A stretch of DNA of 64,000 nt from Brevirhabdus pacifica. Its GTDB lineage: Bacteria > Pseudomonadota > Alphaproteobacteria > Rhodobacterales > Rhodobacteraceae. Both the position numbers and the translations under genes were made by a program. The notes under the pieces were generated by a model, which was not told the origin of the DNA, searched no databases, and worked only from the letters and a program-made list of their open reading frames with translations. The DNA is taken from positions 496,001 to 560,000 of the forward strand of contig NZ_PGFI01000011.1 in the NCBI RefSeq assembly GCF_002797755.1. Reading direction: 5' to 3'. Numbering within the stretch: position 1 is the first letter of the stretch; every line of letters begins with the position of its first letter. Below are positions 44,542 through 55,444 of the stretch, piece after piece.

Positions 44542-46350
44542 TCAGTCGATCTGTAGCTTGTGCAGGTCGGCATAGATGCCGCCCCGTTCCAGAAGCTCCT
44601 CGTGCCGGCCCTGGTCCATGACCCGGCCGCGGTCCATCACCACGATGCGGTCGGCGTTGCGCACGGTCGACAGCCGGTGGGCGATCACCAGCGTCGTGCG
44701 CCCGGCGCTCAGCCGGTCCAGCGCCTCCTGCACCACGGCCTCTGACCGGGCGTCGAGGGCCGATGTCGCCTCGTCCAGCAGCAGGATCGGCGTGTCGCGC
44801 AGCAGCGCGCGGGCAATGGCGACGCGCTGGCGCTGCCCGCCCGACAGGTTCGAGCCGCGCGGCCCCGCCAGGCTGTCCAGCCCGTCGGGCATCTTGGACA
44901 GGAAATCGCTGACATGGGCGGCCTCCAGCACTTCGGCAAGGCGCGCCTCGTCCACGTCCTCGCGGCCCAGCAAGATGTTGTCGCGGATCGTCTCGTCGAA
45001 CAGCAGCGCATCCTGGCTGACGACCGAGAACAGCCCGCGCAGGCGGCCAAGATCGAAATCCTTCACCGACCTGCCGTCGATGGTCAGGCTGCCGCCATCG
45101 GCATCGACCAGGCGCGTCAGCAGGTTGAAGACCGAACTTTTGCCCGCGCCCGAGGGGCCCACCAAGGCGGTGGTGCGCCCGGCCTCGGCAACGAAGCTGG
45201 CGCCGTTCAGCACCGGCAGGTCGCCATAGGCCATGCGCAGATCCGAGGCCTCGATCCGGGGCGGGGCAGGCACGGCCGGCCCGTCCTCCATAGGTGCGGC
45301 CGCCACGGCTGGCGTCGCGCCCGGGCCTTTCAGGGTCGGGTGGGTGTCGAAGATCGCGACAATCCGCTCGATCCCGGCGGCGGCGGCCTGCCACAGGCCG
45401 CTGACATTACCCAACCGGCGCAGCGGCTCGAAGGTCAGGGCCATGGCCGTGAAGAAGGACATGAACTCACCCACCGTCTTCTCGCCCGCCACGATCTCGG
45501 CGCCGCCATAGATCAGCACACCCAGGAAACCGACGGCGGTCGCCACGTCGATCAGCCCCGGCACCATGGCGCGCCAGAAACTCGCGCGGACCTCGTTGCG
45601 GACCCGGTCGCGGTTGAGCAGGGCAAACCGCTCGGCCTGGTAGGATTCCAGCAGGTTCAGCTTGATCGGGTTGATGCCGTGGAACACCTCGTCCAGGCGG
45701 GTCGACATGCGCGCGCCCAACTCCTGCACGTTTCGGGCGTTGCCGCGCACGAAACGTTGCGCCAGCAGGGCCGGCGCCATGATCAAGGGTGCCCCCACCA
45801 GGGCGATCAGCGTCCAGCGCCAGTCGATCCAGAGGGCCACCCCGAAGAGCGAGATCAGCGAGATCACGTCGCGCCCCGCCCCGGTGATCAGTGCGTTCCA
45901 CACCCCGGCCACGGACATCACATCCGTCTGCACCCGCGAGATCAGGTAGCCCGGCGGGTTTTTCTGGTGGAAAAGCGTGTCCAGCGTCATCAGGTGGCGC
46001 AGCAGGTCGTTCTGGATATCCTCCATCGTTTCCTGGCTGATCCGGGTCATCAGGACCCGCTGGCCGACCGAGGTGGCGGCGCGAAGCATGAAGATCGAGA
46101 AGATCGCCATGCCGACCCACCAGATCGCATCGCCGTTGCCGCCGATGAAGACGGTGTCGAACATGGGCTTGAGCATGTAGCTGAGCGCACCCAGCATCGA
46201 GCCCTCGATCGCCATCAGCACCAGCGCCACGAACATCCAGCCGCTGTGCCGCTTGAGGTAGCCGTGCCACAGCCAGCTCATCAGCTCGCGGTCCCGGCGC
46301 TCGCCGGTCGAGACCCGCGAGGCGGGGGGCGCGCCGGCGGCCTCGCTCAC
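44542..46350 (-). CDS. ABC transporter, fused membrane and ATPase domains (MsbA-like)
   Basis: 602 aa. N-terminal six-helix exporter domain (about 30-330) and C-terminal ATPase with Walker A GPSGAGKSSVFNLL, signature LSGGQRQRVAIARALL, Walker B ILLLDEATSALD and the H-loop VIAHRLSTVRNAD. Type IV exporter that probably flips a lipid or exports a hydrophobic compound; MsbA itself moves lipid A precursor, but no lipid A genes adjoin. Its start overlaps the phosphatase stop by 4 nt (ATGA), so it is cotranslated with it. Confidence 0.94.
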   Translation of the reverse strand: MSEAAGAPPASRVSTGERRDRELMSWLWHGYLKRHSGWMFVALVLMAIEGSMLGALSYMLKPMFDTVFIGGNGDAIWWVGMAIFSIFMLRAATSVGQRVLMTRISQETMEDIQNDLLRHLMTLDTLFHQKNPPGYLISRVQTDVMSVAGVWNALITGAGRDVISLISLFGVALWIDWRWTLIALVGAPLIMAPALLAQRFVRGNARNVQELGARMSTRLDEVFHGINPIKLNLLESYQAERFALLNRDRVRNEVRASFWRAMVPGLIDVATAVGFLGVLIYGGAEIVAGEKTVGEFMSFFTAMALTFEPLRRLGNVSGLWQAAAAGIERIVAIFDTHPTLKGPGATPAVAAAPMEDGPAVPAPPRIEASDLRMAYGDLPVLNGASFVAEAGRTTALVGPSGAGKSSVFNLLTRLVDADGGSLTIDGRSVKDFDLGRLRGLFSVVSQDALLFDETIRDNILLGREDVDEARLAEVLEAAHVSDFLSKMPDGLDSLAGPRGSNLSGGQRQRVAIARALLRDTPILLLDEATSALDARSEAVVQEALDRLSAGRTTLVIAHRLSTVRNADRIVVMDRGRVMDQGRHEELLERGGIYADLHKLQID

Positions 46351-47045
46351 GTCCGCGCCTTGCGGTCAAGGAAGCTGCGTGTCAGCGCCTCGTGGTCATA
46401 CTCGGTGGCGATCCATTCCTCGATGCCGATGGGGCTTTCCGCGTTGCGCTTCTCGTAGACGTCGAAAAGATGGTCGCAGATGCCTGTGCGGGTCCACTTC
46501 AGATGGATGTAGCGCAGGCTGAGTTGCTTGCGCGCCTCCTCGACGCTCTTGCCGTCGATAACCATCTGGTAAAGCGCCGAGGCCAGCCCGGCCCGGTCCG
46601 CCCCCGACTTGCAATGCATCACGAACGGCTTGTCGAGGCTGCGAAACAGCCCGATCAGGTGCAAAAGTTCCTCGGGGCTGGCCGACTGGCGCGCGTGCAG
46701 TTGGGTCGAAACCAGCTCCAGCCCCAGCTTCTCGCAGCTTTCGGCCTCGAACAGGTAGGGGCTGTAGGGGTTGGAACCGCGCAGGTTCAGAACCGTGCGG
46801 ATCCCCATGTCCCGGTAGCGTTCCAGCCGCTTGTGGTCGGGCTGGTTGGAGCGGTAGACCCCTTCGGAGACCTTGTCGAAATTGCTCCAGGGCACGCGCA
46901 GGAAGGCGTGGTCGAACAGGTGGTAATGCAGCTTCGCCTGAAAGCGGGCCCGCGGCGTCGAGATATCGTCGCCGAACGAGGTGCGCAGCCGCCGTTCGAT
47001 ATTCTTCAGGGTGGCCGCAGGGCTGAAGGTCATTGTCTTGTCCAT
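46347..47045 (-). CDS. Dual-specificity / tyrosine phosphatase-like protein
   Basis: 232 aa. The Cys-x5-Arg active site reads VMHCKSGADRAGLAS at about residues 139-153, and GVYRSNQPDHKRLERYRDMG plus TVLNLRG precede it as in DSP-family enzymes. An N-terminal 70-residue extension (SPAATLKNIERRLRTSFGDD) is particular to this subgroup. ATG 47045 is chosen; ATG 47033 is possible. Coupled to the downstream exporter, which hints at a shared envelope or polysaccharide role; this is inference. Confidence 0.9.
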   Translation of the reverse strand: MDKTMTFSPAATLKNIERRLRTSFGDDISTPRARFQAKLHYHLFDHAFLRVPWSNFDKVSEGVYRSNQPDHKRLERYRDMGIRTVLNLRGSNPYSPYLFEAESCEKLGLELVSTQLHARQSASPEELLHLIGLFRSLDKPFVMHCKSGADRAGLASALYQMVIDGKSVEEARKQLSLRYIHLKWTRTGICDHLFDVYEKRNAESPIGIEEWIATEYDHEALTRSFLDRKART

Positions 47046-47216
47046 CTGTCCGGTTCCCGGGGGTTTAGTCGCAAACCGTCCCCCGAGGCAAGATCGGGGC
47101 CGGTCCCCCGTATGGTGCCGCCGTCGGGGCATGGGGCGCAAAGGCGGGCGCCGTGATTGACGCCGTTCGTGGTGGCACCTAATCGTTGAGGGGAAAATCT
47201 CCAAGGGGGGCACGGG

Positions 47217-48413
47217 ATGTCGCTGGCTCAGGGTCGTCATTATCTTGCAATTCCGGGCCCCTCGGTGGTGCCGGACCGGGTGCTCGCCGCCATGCATCGC
47301 CCGGCGCCGAACATCTATACCGGCGAGCTTCTGGAACTGACCCACAGCCTCTTTCCCGACCTGCGGCAGCTTGCCGGCACCCGCCATGAGCCGGTGATCT
47401 ACATCGCCAACGGCCACGGCGCGTGGGAGGCCGCGCTGGCAAACACCCTCAGCCGGGGCGACCGGGTGCTGGTCGTGGGAACAGGGCGCTTCGCCGCCGG
47501 CTGGGGCCAGATCGCCACCGGCATGGGCGTCGAGGTCGAAACCCTCGAATTCGGCCTGCGCGCCGCCGCCGACCCCCAGGCCCTGACCGAGGCGCTGGCC
47601 GCCGACCGCGACCACGCGATCCGGGCCGTGCTGGTGGTCCAGGTCGACACCGCCAGCGGCGTGCGCAACGACATCCGCGCCCTGCGCCGCGCCATGGACG
47701 AGGCCGAACATCCGGCCCTCCTGATGGTCGACTGCATCGCCTCGATGGGGGTCGAACGCTTCGAGATGGACGCCTGGGGCGTCGATGTCGCCGTCACCGG
47801 CAGCCAGAAGGGCCTGATGCTGCCCCCGGGGCTGGGCTTTGTCTTCTACAACGAGCGCGCGGATCGCGCCCGAGACCGGGCCAATTGTGTCACCGCCTAC
47901 TGGGACTGGCGGGCGCGTACCAACCCCGAGATCTACTACCAGTATTTCTGCGGCACGCCCCCCACCCACATGCTTTTCGGCCTGCGCGAGTCGCTGGACA
48001 TGATCGCCGAGGAGGGGCTTCAGAACGTCTGGACTCGTCACCAGATCCTCGCCCACGCGGTCTGGGAGGCCTGCGAGGCCTGGGGCAGCGAGGGCCCGAT
48101 GGAATTCAACATCGCCGACCGCGCCCGGCGCAGCCACGCCGTGACCAGCATGCGCCTGACCGCCCCCCATGGCACCGAGCTGCGCGAATGGCTGACCGCC
48201 AACGCGGGCGTTACCCTGGGCATCGGCATCGGCATGGTCGCCCCCGAGGATCCCGAGTGGCACCGTTTCTTCCGCATCGGCCATATGGGCCACGTCAATG
48301 CCCACATGGTGCTGGGCACGCTGGCCTCCATCGACGCGGGCCTGAAGGCCCTGAGCCTGCCCCACGGCCCTGGCGCGCTCGAAGCCGCGGCCCGCGTCGT
48401 GGCCCAGGTCTGA
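47217..48413 (+). CDS. Class V aminotransferase, serine/alanine-glyoxylate type
   Basis: 398 aa. Begins HYLAIPGPSVVPDRVLAAMH as in serine-glyoxylate and alanine-glyoxylate aminotransferases, with YIANGHGAWEAALANTLSRG and the PLP lysine in VTGSQKGLMLPPGLGF. The likely reaction is transamination of glyoxylate with serine or alanine in one-carbon or photorespiration-like metabolism; L-serine dehydratase lies 14 kb away. Divergent from the phosphatase gene, with a 171 nt promoter region between. Confidence 0.93.
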   Translation: MSLAQGRHYLAIPGPSVVPDRVLAAMHRPAPNIYTGELLELTHSLFPDLRQLAGTRHEPVIYIANGHGAWEAALANTLSRGDRVLVVGTGRFAAGWGQIATGMGVEVETLEFGLRAAADPQALTEALAADRDHAIRAVLVVQVDTASGVRNDIRALRRAMDEAEHPALLMVDCIASMGVERFEMDAWGVDVAVTGSQKGLMLPPGLGFVFYNERADRARDRANCVTAYWDWRARTNPEIYYQYFCGTPPTHMLFGLRESLDMIAEEGLQNVWTRHQILAHAVWEACEAWGSEGPMEFNIADRARRSHAVTSMRLTAPHGTELREWLTANAGVTLGIGIGMVAPEDPEWHRFFRIGHMGHVNAHMVLGTLASIDAGLKALSLPHGPGALEAAARVVAQV

Positions 48414-48452
48414 CCGGCAAGCCATCCCCACGCGTCGCACCATCCCGCAGCA

Positions 48453-48497
48453 GGGGTGCCCAGCCGACGCCGGCCACCCCTGGGCACCCCCGTCGGC
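48453..48497. repeat. Interleaved inverted repeats between convergent genes
   Basis: Perfect 11 bp repeat GGGGTGCCCAG (48453-48463) / CTGGGCACCCC (48480-48490), interleaved with a 7 bp repeat GCCGACG (48463-48469) / CGTCGGC (48491-48497). The two stems exclude each other. Lies between the convergent aminotransferase and hisC genes and probably acts in 3' end formation. Confidence 0.6.
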
Positions 48498-48517
48498 AGG
48501 CAGGCGCCCGCCACGGC

Positions 48518-48538
48518 TTCATTGTCGTGAAAATATCC
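48518..48538 (-). repeat. Dispersed extragenic repeat, copy 2
   Basis: On the minus strand GGATATTT, then TC, then ACGACAATGAA, 19 of 21 identical to copy 1 at 6055-6075. It lies 48 nt after the hisC stop in the direction of hisC transcription, just as copy 1 lies after ctaE. Confidence 0.6.
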
Positions 48539-48585
48539 AGGCCGTACCCGACCCGCCAACCCGCCCTGCGGGCAGGACGCCGGGC

Positions 48586-49737
48586 CTAGGCCCCGTGCTC
48601 GGCCCGCGCCTCGGCCAGGGCCGGGGTCAGTTCGCGCGCGAAAAGGTCCAGGTCCTCGGGCGCGCCGCAGGTGACGCGGATGCACCGGTCCTGGGGGGCG
48701 ACGAAGGGCATCCGCACGAAGACCCCGCGCCGGTTCAGCGCCGCCAGCACCCGGTGGGCCAGCATCTTGCCGTCGGAGCCGCGCTCGCCACCGCAGTCGA
48801 TGGCGACGAAATTGGCCGCCGAGGGCAGGGCGCGCAGCCCCTCGTCGGCGGCGATGGCGGCCAGCCGGTCGCGGGCGCGGGCGACCTGATCCACGACCCA
48901 GTCCAGATGCGCCTGATCCTTCAGCGCCGCCAGCGCCCCGGCCTGCGCCAGACGGTTGACGCCGAAATGGTTGCGTAGCTTGTGGAAGGCCGCGATGACA
49001 TGGGCCGGCGCGATGGCATAGCCGATGCGCGCGCCCGCAAGCCCGTAGGTCTTCGAGAAGGTGCGCATGCGGATGACGCGGCCGTCCTCGGGGTCGATCC
49101 GGGGGGCGGTGCCCTTGGGCGCGAATTCGATATAGGCCTCGTCCAGCACCAGGGTCGCGCCCGCAGGCAGGTCGTTCAATGCCGCTTCCAGCGCGGGGCC
49201 GTCGTGCCATGTGCCCATCGGGTTGTCGGGATTGGCCAGATAGACCAGCTTGGCGCCGCTTTCGCGGGCGGCGGCAAAGAGCGCGGCGGGGTCTTCGCGA
49301 TCCTCGACGTAAGCGCAGGTGACAAGCTCTCCGCCGTGGCCGGTGACGTGGTAGTTGAAGGTGGGGTAGGCCCCGGCCGAGGTCACCACCCGGTCGCCCG
49401 GCTCGATCATCATGCGTACCAAAACGCCCAGCAACCCGTCGATCCCTTCGCCGACCAGCAGGTTCTCCATCGGCACGTCCAGATGGTCCGACAGGGCCGC
49501 GCGCAGGTCGTGGCTTTCGCCGTCACCGTATTTCCAGACCCCGGACACCGCGTCCTGCATGGCCCGCACCGCCAGCGGCGAGGGGCCGAAGGAGTTCTCG
49601 TTGGCCCCAAGTCTCACCCGGAAGGGCTTGCCCGCCTGACGCTCCATCGTGTCGGGCCCGACGAAGGGGACCGCCGCGGGAAGGGCCTGCACCAGCGCGG
49701 TGAAGCGGGGTCCGGGGGTGGGGCGCTTGTCCGGCAT
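48586..49737 (-). CDS. hisC: Histidinol-phosphate aminotransferase-type PLP enzyme
   Basis: 383 aa. Fold type I aminotransferase: RLGANENSFGPSPLAVRAMQ, YLANPDNPMGTWH, VLDEAYIEF and the PLP lysine in RTFSKTYGLAGARIGYAI. HisC is the best fit, catalysing the glutamate-dependent step to histidinol phosphate; related enzymes act on aromatic amino acids. It follows valS by 47 nt on the same strand, so they may share a transcript. Confidence 0.88.
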   Translation of the reverse strand: MPDKRPTPGPRFTALVQALPAAVPFVGPDTMERQAGKPFRVRLGANENSFGPSPLAVRAMQDAVSGVWKYGDGESHDLRAALSDHLDVPMENLLVGEGIDGLLGVLVRMMIEPGDRVVTSAGAYPTFNYHVTGHGGELVTCAYVEDREDPAALFAAARESGAKLVYLANPDNPMGTWHDGPALEAALNDLPAGATLVLDEAYIEFAPKGTAPRIDPEDGRVIRMRTFSKTYGLAGARIGYAIAPAHVIAAFHKLRNHFGVNRLAQAGALAALKDQAHLDWVVDQVARARDRLAAIAADEGLRALPSAANFVAIDCGGERGSDGKMLAHRVLAALNRRGVFVRMPFVAPQDRCIRVTCGAPEDLDLFARELTPALAEARAEHGA

Positions 49738-49784
49738 GGGTCTCTCCTTTGCGGTGGTGCGGCTGGGCCGGGCCGGGCCGGCGG

Positions 49785-52700
49785 TCAGCCCAGGGCTGCC
49801 AGCCGGTCCAGGGCGGCGCGCAGGCGGCTTTCCTCTTCGTCCTTCTGGGCCAGAAGCTCGCGGGTTTCGGCGACCACCTCGGCGGGGGCGCTGTCCACGA
49901 ACTTGGGGTTCTTCAGACGGCCGGCAAGGCCGCCCTTTTCCTTGGCCAGCTTGCCCAGGGTCTTTTCCAGCCGCTCACGCTCGGCGGCGATGTCGATGAC
50001 ATCGGCCAGCGGCAGGCAGAAGGTTCCGCCCTCGACCGCGACGGTGACGGCCCCCTTGGGGGCGGCCTCGGCCTTGCTGAGGCTTTCGATCCGCGCCAGA
50101 CGCTGGATCAGCCCCGCGTTGCGGTCCCATGCGGCCTGGCCGGCGGCGTCCAGATCAAGCTGGATCATCTCGAGCTTGGCGCCCACGGGCACGTGCATCT
50201 CGCCACGGATCGAGCGGATGGCCTCGATCAGCGAGATCACCCAGTTCATCTCGCGGTCGGCCTCGGGGTCCAGCAGCGCCTCGGTGCCATAGGTCGGCCA
50301 GTCGGCGTGGACCAGCATGGTGTCGCGGCTGGCCAGCGTGTCCCACAGCTCTTCGGTGATGAAGGGCATGATCGGGTGCAGCAACACAAGGCACTGGTCG
50401 ATGACCCAGCGCATGGTGGCCCGGGTCTCTGCGGCGGCGGCGGCATCCTCGCCCAGCAGCAGGGGCTTGGAGAATTCCACATACCAGTCGCAGACCTTGC
50501 CCCAGACAAAGGCGTAAAGCGCGGTCGCCGCATCGTTGAAGCGATAGTTGCCCAAGGCGGCGTCGACCTCTTCGCGGACGCGGGCGGTCTCGCCGATGAT
50601 CCAGCGGTTGAGGGTCTGGCTGGCGGCGGGCGGCATGGCCCCCGGTGCCGGCACGTCATCGCCGAAGACGCCGTTCATCTCGGCATAGCGGGCGGCGTTC
50701 CACAGCTTGGTGCCGAAGTTGCGGTAGCCCGCGATGCGCTGGGTCGAAAGCTTCAGGTCGCGGCCCATCGCGGCCATCGCCGTCAGGGTGAAGCGAACCG
50801 CGTCGGCGCCGTATTCGTCGATCAGTTCCAGCGGGTCCAGCACGTTGCCCAACGACTTGGACATCTTCTTGCCCTTCTCGTCGCGGACCAGCGCGTGGAC
50901 ATAGACGGTGTGGAAGGGTTTTTCGTCGACCACAGCGTATTGCATCATCATCATCCGGGCGACCCAGAAGAAGATGATGTCAAAGCCCGTGACCAGAACC
51001 GAGGTGGGGAAGTATTTCGCAAGCTCGGGCGTCTGCTCGGGCCAGCCCAGTGTGCCGATGGGCCAGAGGCCCGAGGAGAACCAGGTGTCCAGCACGTCGG
51101 GGTCGCGGTAGGCCGGGATGGCGACGGGGCCCTGAGGGCTGCGGATCACGCCTTCGTTGCGGGTGTCGGGGGCAAGGCCCGCCAGCAGCGACAGCGCCTC
51201 GGTGCGATCCTCGACCAGGCGGACGTCGTCATGGCCGTAATAGGCGGCCATCTGCGACAGCGCCTCTTCGGGGGTGGCGGCACAGAAGGGGCGCCACTCG
51301 GCCTCGGCATCGACATGGCCGTCGATCAGTTGCGGCCCATACCACACCGGGATCTGGTGCCCCCACCAAAGCTGGCGGCTGATGCACCACGGCTCGATGT
51401 TCTCGAGCCAGTGGAAATAGGTCTTGGCGTCGCGCTCGGGCAGGATCTTGGTGCCCTCGGTCGATCCGGCGGGGCGGTCCATGCCGGTGCGCACCGCGTC
51501 CAGCGCGGGGCCGACGATCTTGTCGGTGTCCACGAACCACTGGTCGGTCAGCATCGGCTCGATCACCACTTTCGAGCGGTCGCCGAAGGGCTGCATGATC
51601 GCCTTGGCCTCGACGAAGGGAACAAGCTGATCCTCGCGGGCCTCGCCGCCCTCTTCGGGTGCGACGGGTTTCTTGGCGGCCTTGCCAAGGCGCGGATCGT
51701 TGAGGGGGACCATCACGGCCAGCCCCTCGGCGGTGATCGCCTCGATCACCTTTTCACGGGCTTCGAACCGGTCCAGCCCGCGCAGCTCGTCGGGGACAAG
51801 GTTCATGGCGGCGATCTTGTTCTCGTCGAACTCTTCCTCGCCGCGGGCGATGCGCTGGGCGGTCTCGGCCTCGTCGGAATAGGGGCGGCCGTCGGCGCGC
51901 ATGGCCCCCTTGGTATCCATCAGCGCGTACATGGGAATATTGTTGCGCCGGGCGACCTGATAGTCGTTGAAATCATGGGCGCCGGTGATCTTGACCGCGC
52001 CCGAGCCGAAATTCTTGTCGGGATATTCGTCGGTGATGATCGGGATCAGGCGGCGGTATTCTTTGGGGCCGACGGGGATCTCGCATAGCTTGCCGACGAT
52101 TGCCGCGTAACGCTCGTCGCTGGGATGCACTGCGACCGCGCCGTCGCCCAGCATGGTCTCGGGGCGGGTCGTGGCGATCGAGATGTAGTCCCGCGTCTCG
52201 CGCAGGGTGACGTTGCCGTCCTCGTCCCGCTCGACATATTCATAGGTCTCGCCACTGGCCAGCGGATACTTGAAATGCCACATGTGGCCGGGGGTCTCGA
52301 TGTTCTCGACCTCCAGATCCGAGATCGCGGTTTCAAAGTGCGGGTCCCAGTTCACCAGCCGCTTGCCGCGATAGATCAGTCCCTTGTCGTACATGTCGAC
52401 GAAGACCTTGATCACGGCCTTCTGGAAATGCTCGTCCATCGTGAAGGCGTTGCGCGACCAGTCGCAGGAGGCCCCCAGACGCTTCAGCTGGTTGATGATG
52501 GTGCCGCCGGATTCGTCCTTCCATTCCCAGACCTTGTCCAGAAACGCCTCGCGGCCCAGCTCCCGGCGGGGGGGCTGGCCTTCGGCGGCCAGCTTGCGCT
52601 CGACCACCATCTGGGTGGCGATGCCGGCGTGGTCCTGTCCGGGCTGCCAGAGGGTGTCGAACCCCCGCATCCGGTGCCAGCGCACCAGAATATCCTGCAA

Positions 52701-52883
52701 CGTGTTGTTGAAGGCGTGACCCATGTGCAGGCTGCCGGTCACGTTGGGGGGCGGAATGACGATCGAGAAGGCCTCGGCGCCGGGCTTGGCGTTGGCACCG
52801 GCGGCGAAAGCCCCGCCGCTTTCCCATTTGTCGTAAAGGCGGGCCTCGGCCTCGGCAGAGTCGAAGGTCTTTTCCATTGGCAT
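49785..52883 (-). CDS. valS: Valine-tRNA ligase
   Basis: 1032 aa class Ia synthetase. Charges tRNA-Val. HIGH motif as [14 protein letters not shown] near residue 50, KMSKS as [20 protein letters not shown], the editing domain with [20 protein letters not shown], anticodon-binding domain, and a C-terminal coiled-coil arm (about 965-1030) typical of ValRS. ATG 52883 (MPMEKTF) has GAGG seven bases upstream; the reading frame is open 20 codons further but without family residues. Confidence 0.98.
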   Translation of the reverse strand: MPMEKTFDSAEAEARLYDKWESGGAFAAGANAKPGAEAFSIVIPPPNVTGSLHMGHAFNNTLQDILVRWHRMRGFDTLWQPGQDHAGIATQMVVERKLAAEGQPPRRELGREAFLDKVWEWKDESGGTIINQLKRLGASCDWSRNAFTMDEHFQKAVIKVFVDMYDKGLIYRGKRLVNWDPHFETAISDLEVENIETPGHMWHFKYPLASGETYEYVERDEDGNVTLRETRDYISIATTRPETMLGDGAVAVHPSDERYAAIVGKLCEIPVGPKEYRRLIPIITDEYPDKNFGSGAVKITGAHDFNDYQVARRNNIPMYALMDTKGAMRADGRPYSDEAETAQRIARGEEEFDENKIAAMNLVPDELRGLDRFEAREKVIEAITAEGLAVMVPLNDPRLGKAAKKPVAPEEGGEAREDQLVPFVEAKAIMQPFGDRSKVVIEPMLTDQWFVDTDKIVGPALDAVRTGMDRPAGSTEGTKILPERDAKTYFHWLENIEPWCISRQLWWGHQIPVWYGPQLIDGHVDAEAEWRPFCAATPEEALSQMAAYYGHDDVRLVEDRTEALSLLAGLAPDTRNEGVIRSPQGPVAIPAYRDPDVLDTWFSSGLWPIGTLGWPEQTPELAKYFPTSVLVTGFDIIFFWVARMMMMQYAVVDEKPFHTVYVHALVRDEKGKKMSKSLGNVLDPLELIDEYGADAVRFTLTAMAAMGRDLKLSTQRIAGYRNFGTKLWNAARYAEMNGVFGDDVPAPGAMPPAASQTLNRWIIGETARVREEVDAALGNYRFNDAATALYAFVWGKVCDWYVEFSKPLLLGEDAAAAAETRATMRWVIDQCLVLLHPIMPFITEELWDTLASRDTMLVHADWPTYGTEALLDPEADREMNWVISLIEAIRSIRGEMHVPVGAKLEMIQLDLDAAGQAAWDRNAGLIQRLARIESLSKAEAAPKGAVTVAVEGGTFCLPLADVIDIAAERERLEKTLGKLAKEKGGLAGRLKNPKFVDSAPAEVVAETRELLAQKDEEESRLRAALDRLAALG

Positions 52884-53059
52884 CGGCGGGCCTCGTGAAC
52901 TGGGGTGGACGGTTTGCCGTTCCTTAGCGAACCCCGGGGGCAAGGGGAAGGGCGCGGCTGGGGAAAGACAGGGGGCGCGGGCGATGGTCGCGGCGCAGGC
53001 GCCACTGTCCCCAAGGGGGCCGTCCCGCGGGGGGGGGGTGGCAGCCCCGGGGGCGGTGG

Positions 53060-53506
53060 TCAGCCGTCGAGGCGCGATTGCACCTTCTGGCGGGCGATGG
53101 CGCTGTCGCGGTCCGAGATGCCCAGCAGGTTCACCACCAGCCGCAGAAGCGCGTCCTCCTCATGGTCGCGGGTGCCATCGGCCAGCACCACGTCCCACAG
53201 CGCCTCGATCACGGCGGCGCGGTCCTCAAGCTGGACGTGATCCTTGATCTCGCGGGTGAAGCGGACGGTGTCAGGGGCCTCGGCTTCGAGGCATTCGGCC
53301 TGGGTGCGAAGCTCGGCGGCCTCGGCATCCGACAGGCCATAGCGTTCGGCCAGGATGCGACCGATACGCTCGACCTCGGCGGTGTCGTATTGGCCGTCCG
53401 AACGGGCGATGCGGACCAGCAGCGCGGCGAGCGCAAGCCGGGCGTCTGGGCGGGGCAGGGGGCGGTCGCCGGAGCCTGCCAGGCGGCTGAGAAGATCTGC
53501 GAACAT
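53060..53506 (-). CDS. TerB family (tellurite-resistance-like) protein
   Basis: 148 aa all-helical protein: [40 protein letters not shown] and [20 protein letters not shown] are two TerB-like halves with acidic positions that may bind metal. Many such proteins are unrelated to tellurite resistance. ATG 53506 fits the family start. It is isolated between valS and pyrG; function unknown. Confidence 0.88.
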   Translation of the reverse strand: MFADLLSRLAGSGDRPLPRPDARLALAALLVRIARSDGQYDTAEVERIGRILAERYGLSDAEAAELRTQAECLEAEAPDTVRFTREIKDHVQLEDRAAVIEALWDVVLADGTRDHEEDALLRLVVNLLGISDRDSAIARQKVQSRLDG

Positions 53507-53625
53507 GGCGGGACTATAGCGCGGCCCGAGCCAAGGGAAAGGGGGCGATCCCACCTTGGCCCGCCCCATTTTCGCGGCGGAACAGAAGGGAGGAACAGGC
53601 GCGCAATTTCGCGCCCATTCGCAAG

Positions 53626-55269
53626 TCAGACCAGGCGCGAGGTATCCTTGGCCGCGCGGATGAAGTCGCGGAACAGGGGATGGGGCGCGAAGGGCTTGGA
53701 CTTCAGCTCGGGGTGGAACTGCACGCCGATGAACCACGGATGGTCCTTCCACTCGACGATTTCGGGCAGGCGGCCGTCGGGCGACAGGCCCGAGAAGCAC
53801 AGCCCGACCTTCTCCAGCGCTTCGCGGTACTTGATGTCGACCTCGTAGCGGTGGCGGTGGCGTTCCTTGATGTGGCGGGTGCCGTAAACCGAGGCCACGT
53901 TCGAGCCTTCGGTCAGCGTGGCGTCGTATTCGCCCAGGCGCATGGTGCCGCCCTTGTCGTCCAGCACGGTGCGGGCAATCGTCTCGTTGTCCTTGATCCA
54001 TTCCTTGAGGTGGAAGATCACCGGCTCGAACCGCTTCTCGCCCGCCTCGTGGTCGAACTCCTCGGACCCGGCGGTGGTCATGCCGGCGACGTTGCGGGCG
54101 GCCTCGATCACGGCCATCTGCATGCCCAGGCAGATCCCCAGGTAGGGGACCTTGCGGGTGCGGGCGAACTCTACGGCCTTGATCTTGCCCTCGGTGCCCC
54201 GTTCGCCAAAGCCGCCGGGCACCAGGATGGCGTGGAACCGTTCCAGGTGGGGGGCGGGATCCTCGCGCTCGAAGATCTCGGCGTCGATCCACTCGATCTT
54301 GACGCGGACCCGGTTGGCCATGCCGCCGTGGGTCAGCGCCTCGGCGATGGATTTATAGGCATCCTCAAGCTGGGTGTACTTGCCGACGATGGCGACGCGG
54401 ACCTCGCCCTCGGGGTTGAAGACCCGGTCGGCCACGTCTTCCCAGATCGACAAGTTGGGCGCTGGCGCGGGGTGGATGCCGAAGGCGTCCAGAACCGCCT
54501 GGTCCAGCCCCTCGCGGTGATAGGCCAGAGGCGCCTCGTAGATCGAGCGCAGGTCGGGCGCGGCGATCACGTCCTCCTTGCGGACGTTGCAGAAGAGGGC
54601 GATCTTCTCGCGCTCCTTCTCGGGGATGGGCTTGTCCGAGCGACAGACCAGGATGTCCGGCGCGATCCCGATCGAACGCAGCTCCTTGACCGAGTGCTGG
54701 GTGGGCTTTGTCTTCAGCTCGCCCGAGGCACCGATCCAGGGCAGCAGCGTGAGATGCATGAAGATGCATTGCCCGCGCGGCTTGTCCTGGGCGAACTGAC
54801 GGATCGCCTCGAAGAAGGGCAGGCCTTCGATGTCGCCGACGGTGCCGCCGATCTCGCACAGCATGAAATCGACCTCGTCCTCCCCGATGGAGATGAAGTC
54901 CTTGATCTCGTTGGTGACGTGGGGAATGACCTGGATCGTCTTGCCCAGGTAGTCGCCGCGACGCTCCTTCTCCAGCACGTTGGAATAGATCCGGCCCGAG
55001 GAGACGCTGTCGGTCTTGCGGGCGGCGACGCCGGTGAAACGCTCGTAATGGCCAAGGTCGAGGTCGGTCTCGGCACCATCGTCGGTGACGAAGACCTCGC
55101 CATGCTCGAAGGGCGACATCGTGCCCGGGTCCACGTTGAGATAGGGGTCAAGCTTGCGCAGACGGACCGAGAAGCCGCGCGCCTGCAGAAGCGATCCAAG
55201 CGCCGCCGATGCCAGGCCTTTGCCCAACGACGAAACAACCCCACCCGTGATGAAAACGAACCGTGCCAT
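53626..55269 (-). CDS. pyrG: CTP synthase
   Basis: 547 aa. Makes CTP from UTP, ATP and glutamine. The N-terminal synthetase domain (1-267) opens [20 protein letters not shown] and has [20 protein letters not shown]; the C-terminal glutamine amidotransferase has [13 protein letters not shown], nucleophile Cys in [12 protein letters not shown], and [12 protein letters not shown]. The frame begins at ATG 55269 as expected. Lies 175 nt downstream of secG. Confidence 0.98.
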   Translation of the reverse strand: MARFVFITGGVVSSLGKGLASAALGSLLQARGFSVRLRKLDPYLNVDPGTMSPFEHGEVFVTDDGAETDLDLGHYERFTGVAARKTDSVSSGRIYSNVLEKERRGDYLGKTIQVIPHVTNEIKDFISIGEDEVDFMLCEIGGTVGDIEGLPFFEAIRQFAQDKPRGQCIFMHLTLLPWIGASGELKTKPTQHSVKELRSIGIAPDILVCRSDKPIPEKEREKIALFCNVRKEDVIAAPDLRSIYEAPLAYHREGLDQAVLDAFGIHPAPAPNLSIWEDVADRVFNPEGEVRVAIVGKYTQLEDAYKSIAEALTHGGMANRVRVKIEWIDAEIFEREDPAPHLERFHAILVPGGFGERGTEGKIKAVEFARTRKVPYLGICLGMQMAVIEAARNVAGMTTAGSEEFDHEAGEKRFEPVIFHLKEWIKDNETIARTVLDDKGGTMRLGEYDATLTEGSNVASVYGTRHIKERHRHRYEVDIKYREALEKVGLCFSGLSPDGRLPEIVEWKDHPWFIGVQFHPELKSKPFAPHPLFRDFIRAAKDTSRLV

Positions 55270-55444
55270 ATGCTCGGTTACCCCCGTGAATCCAGATTTC
55301 CGACCGGCCGAACCGCCAGGGCGGAAACGACAGTATCACGGGATTTGAATCATATGGGATTCGCGGCGCCCCCGCAAGCGAACCGCAACATGTTGGCGGG
55401 ACCAAGGTCCCGGCCAACAAACCATAGTGGTGATTTCGCCCTAC

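Noticed and set aside
48453-48497. H-type pseudoknot from the interleaved inverted repeats
   Set aside because: The 3' strand of the long stem is followed directly by the 3' strand of the short stem, leaving no loop to cross an 11 bp helix.
49749-52088. 779-codon plus-strand frame opposite valS
   Set aside because: Antisense frame of valyl-tRNA synthetase in high-GC DNA; no protein family character.
53060-53506. Tellurite resistance determinant
   Set aside because: Only a stand-alone TerB-like protein is present, with no terC, terD or terZ partners; the family name does not show the function.
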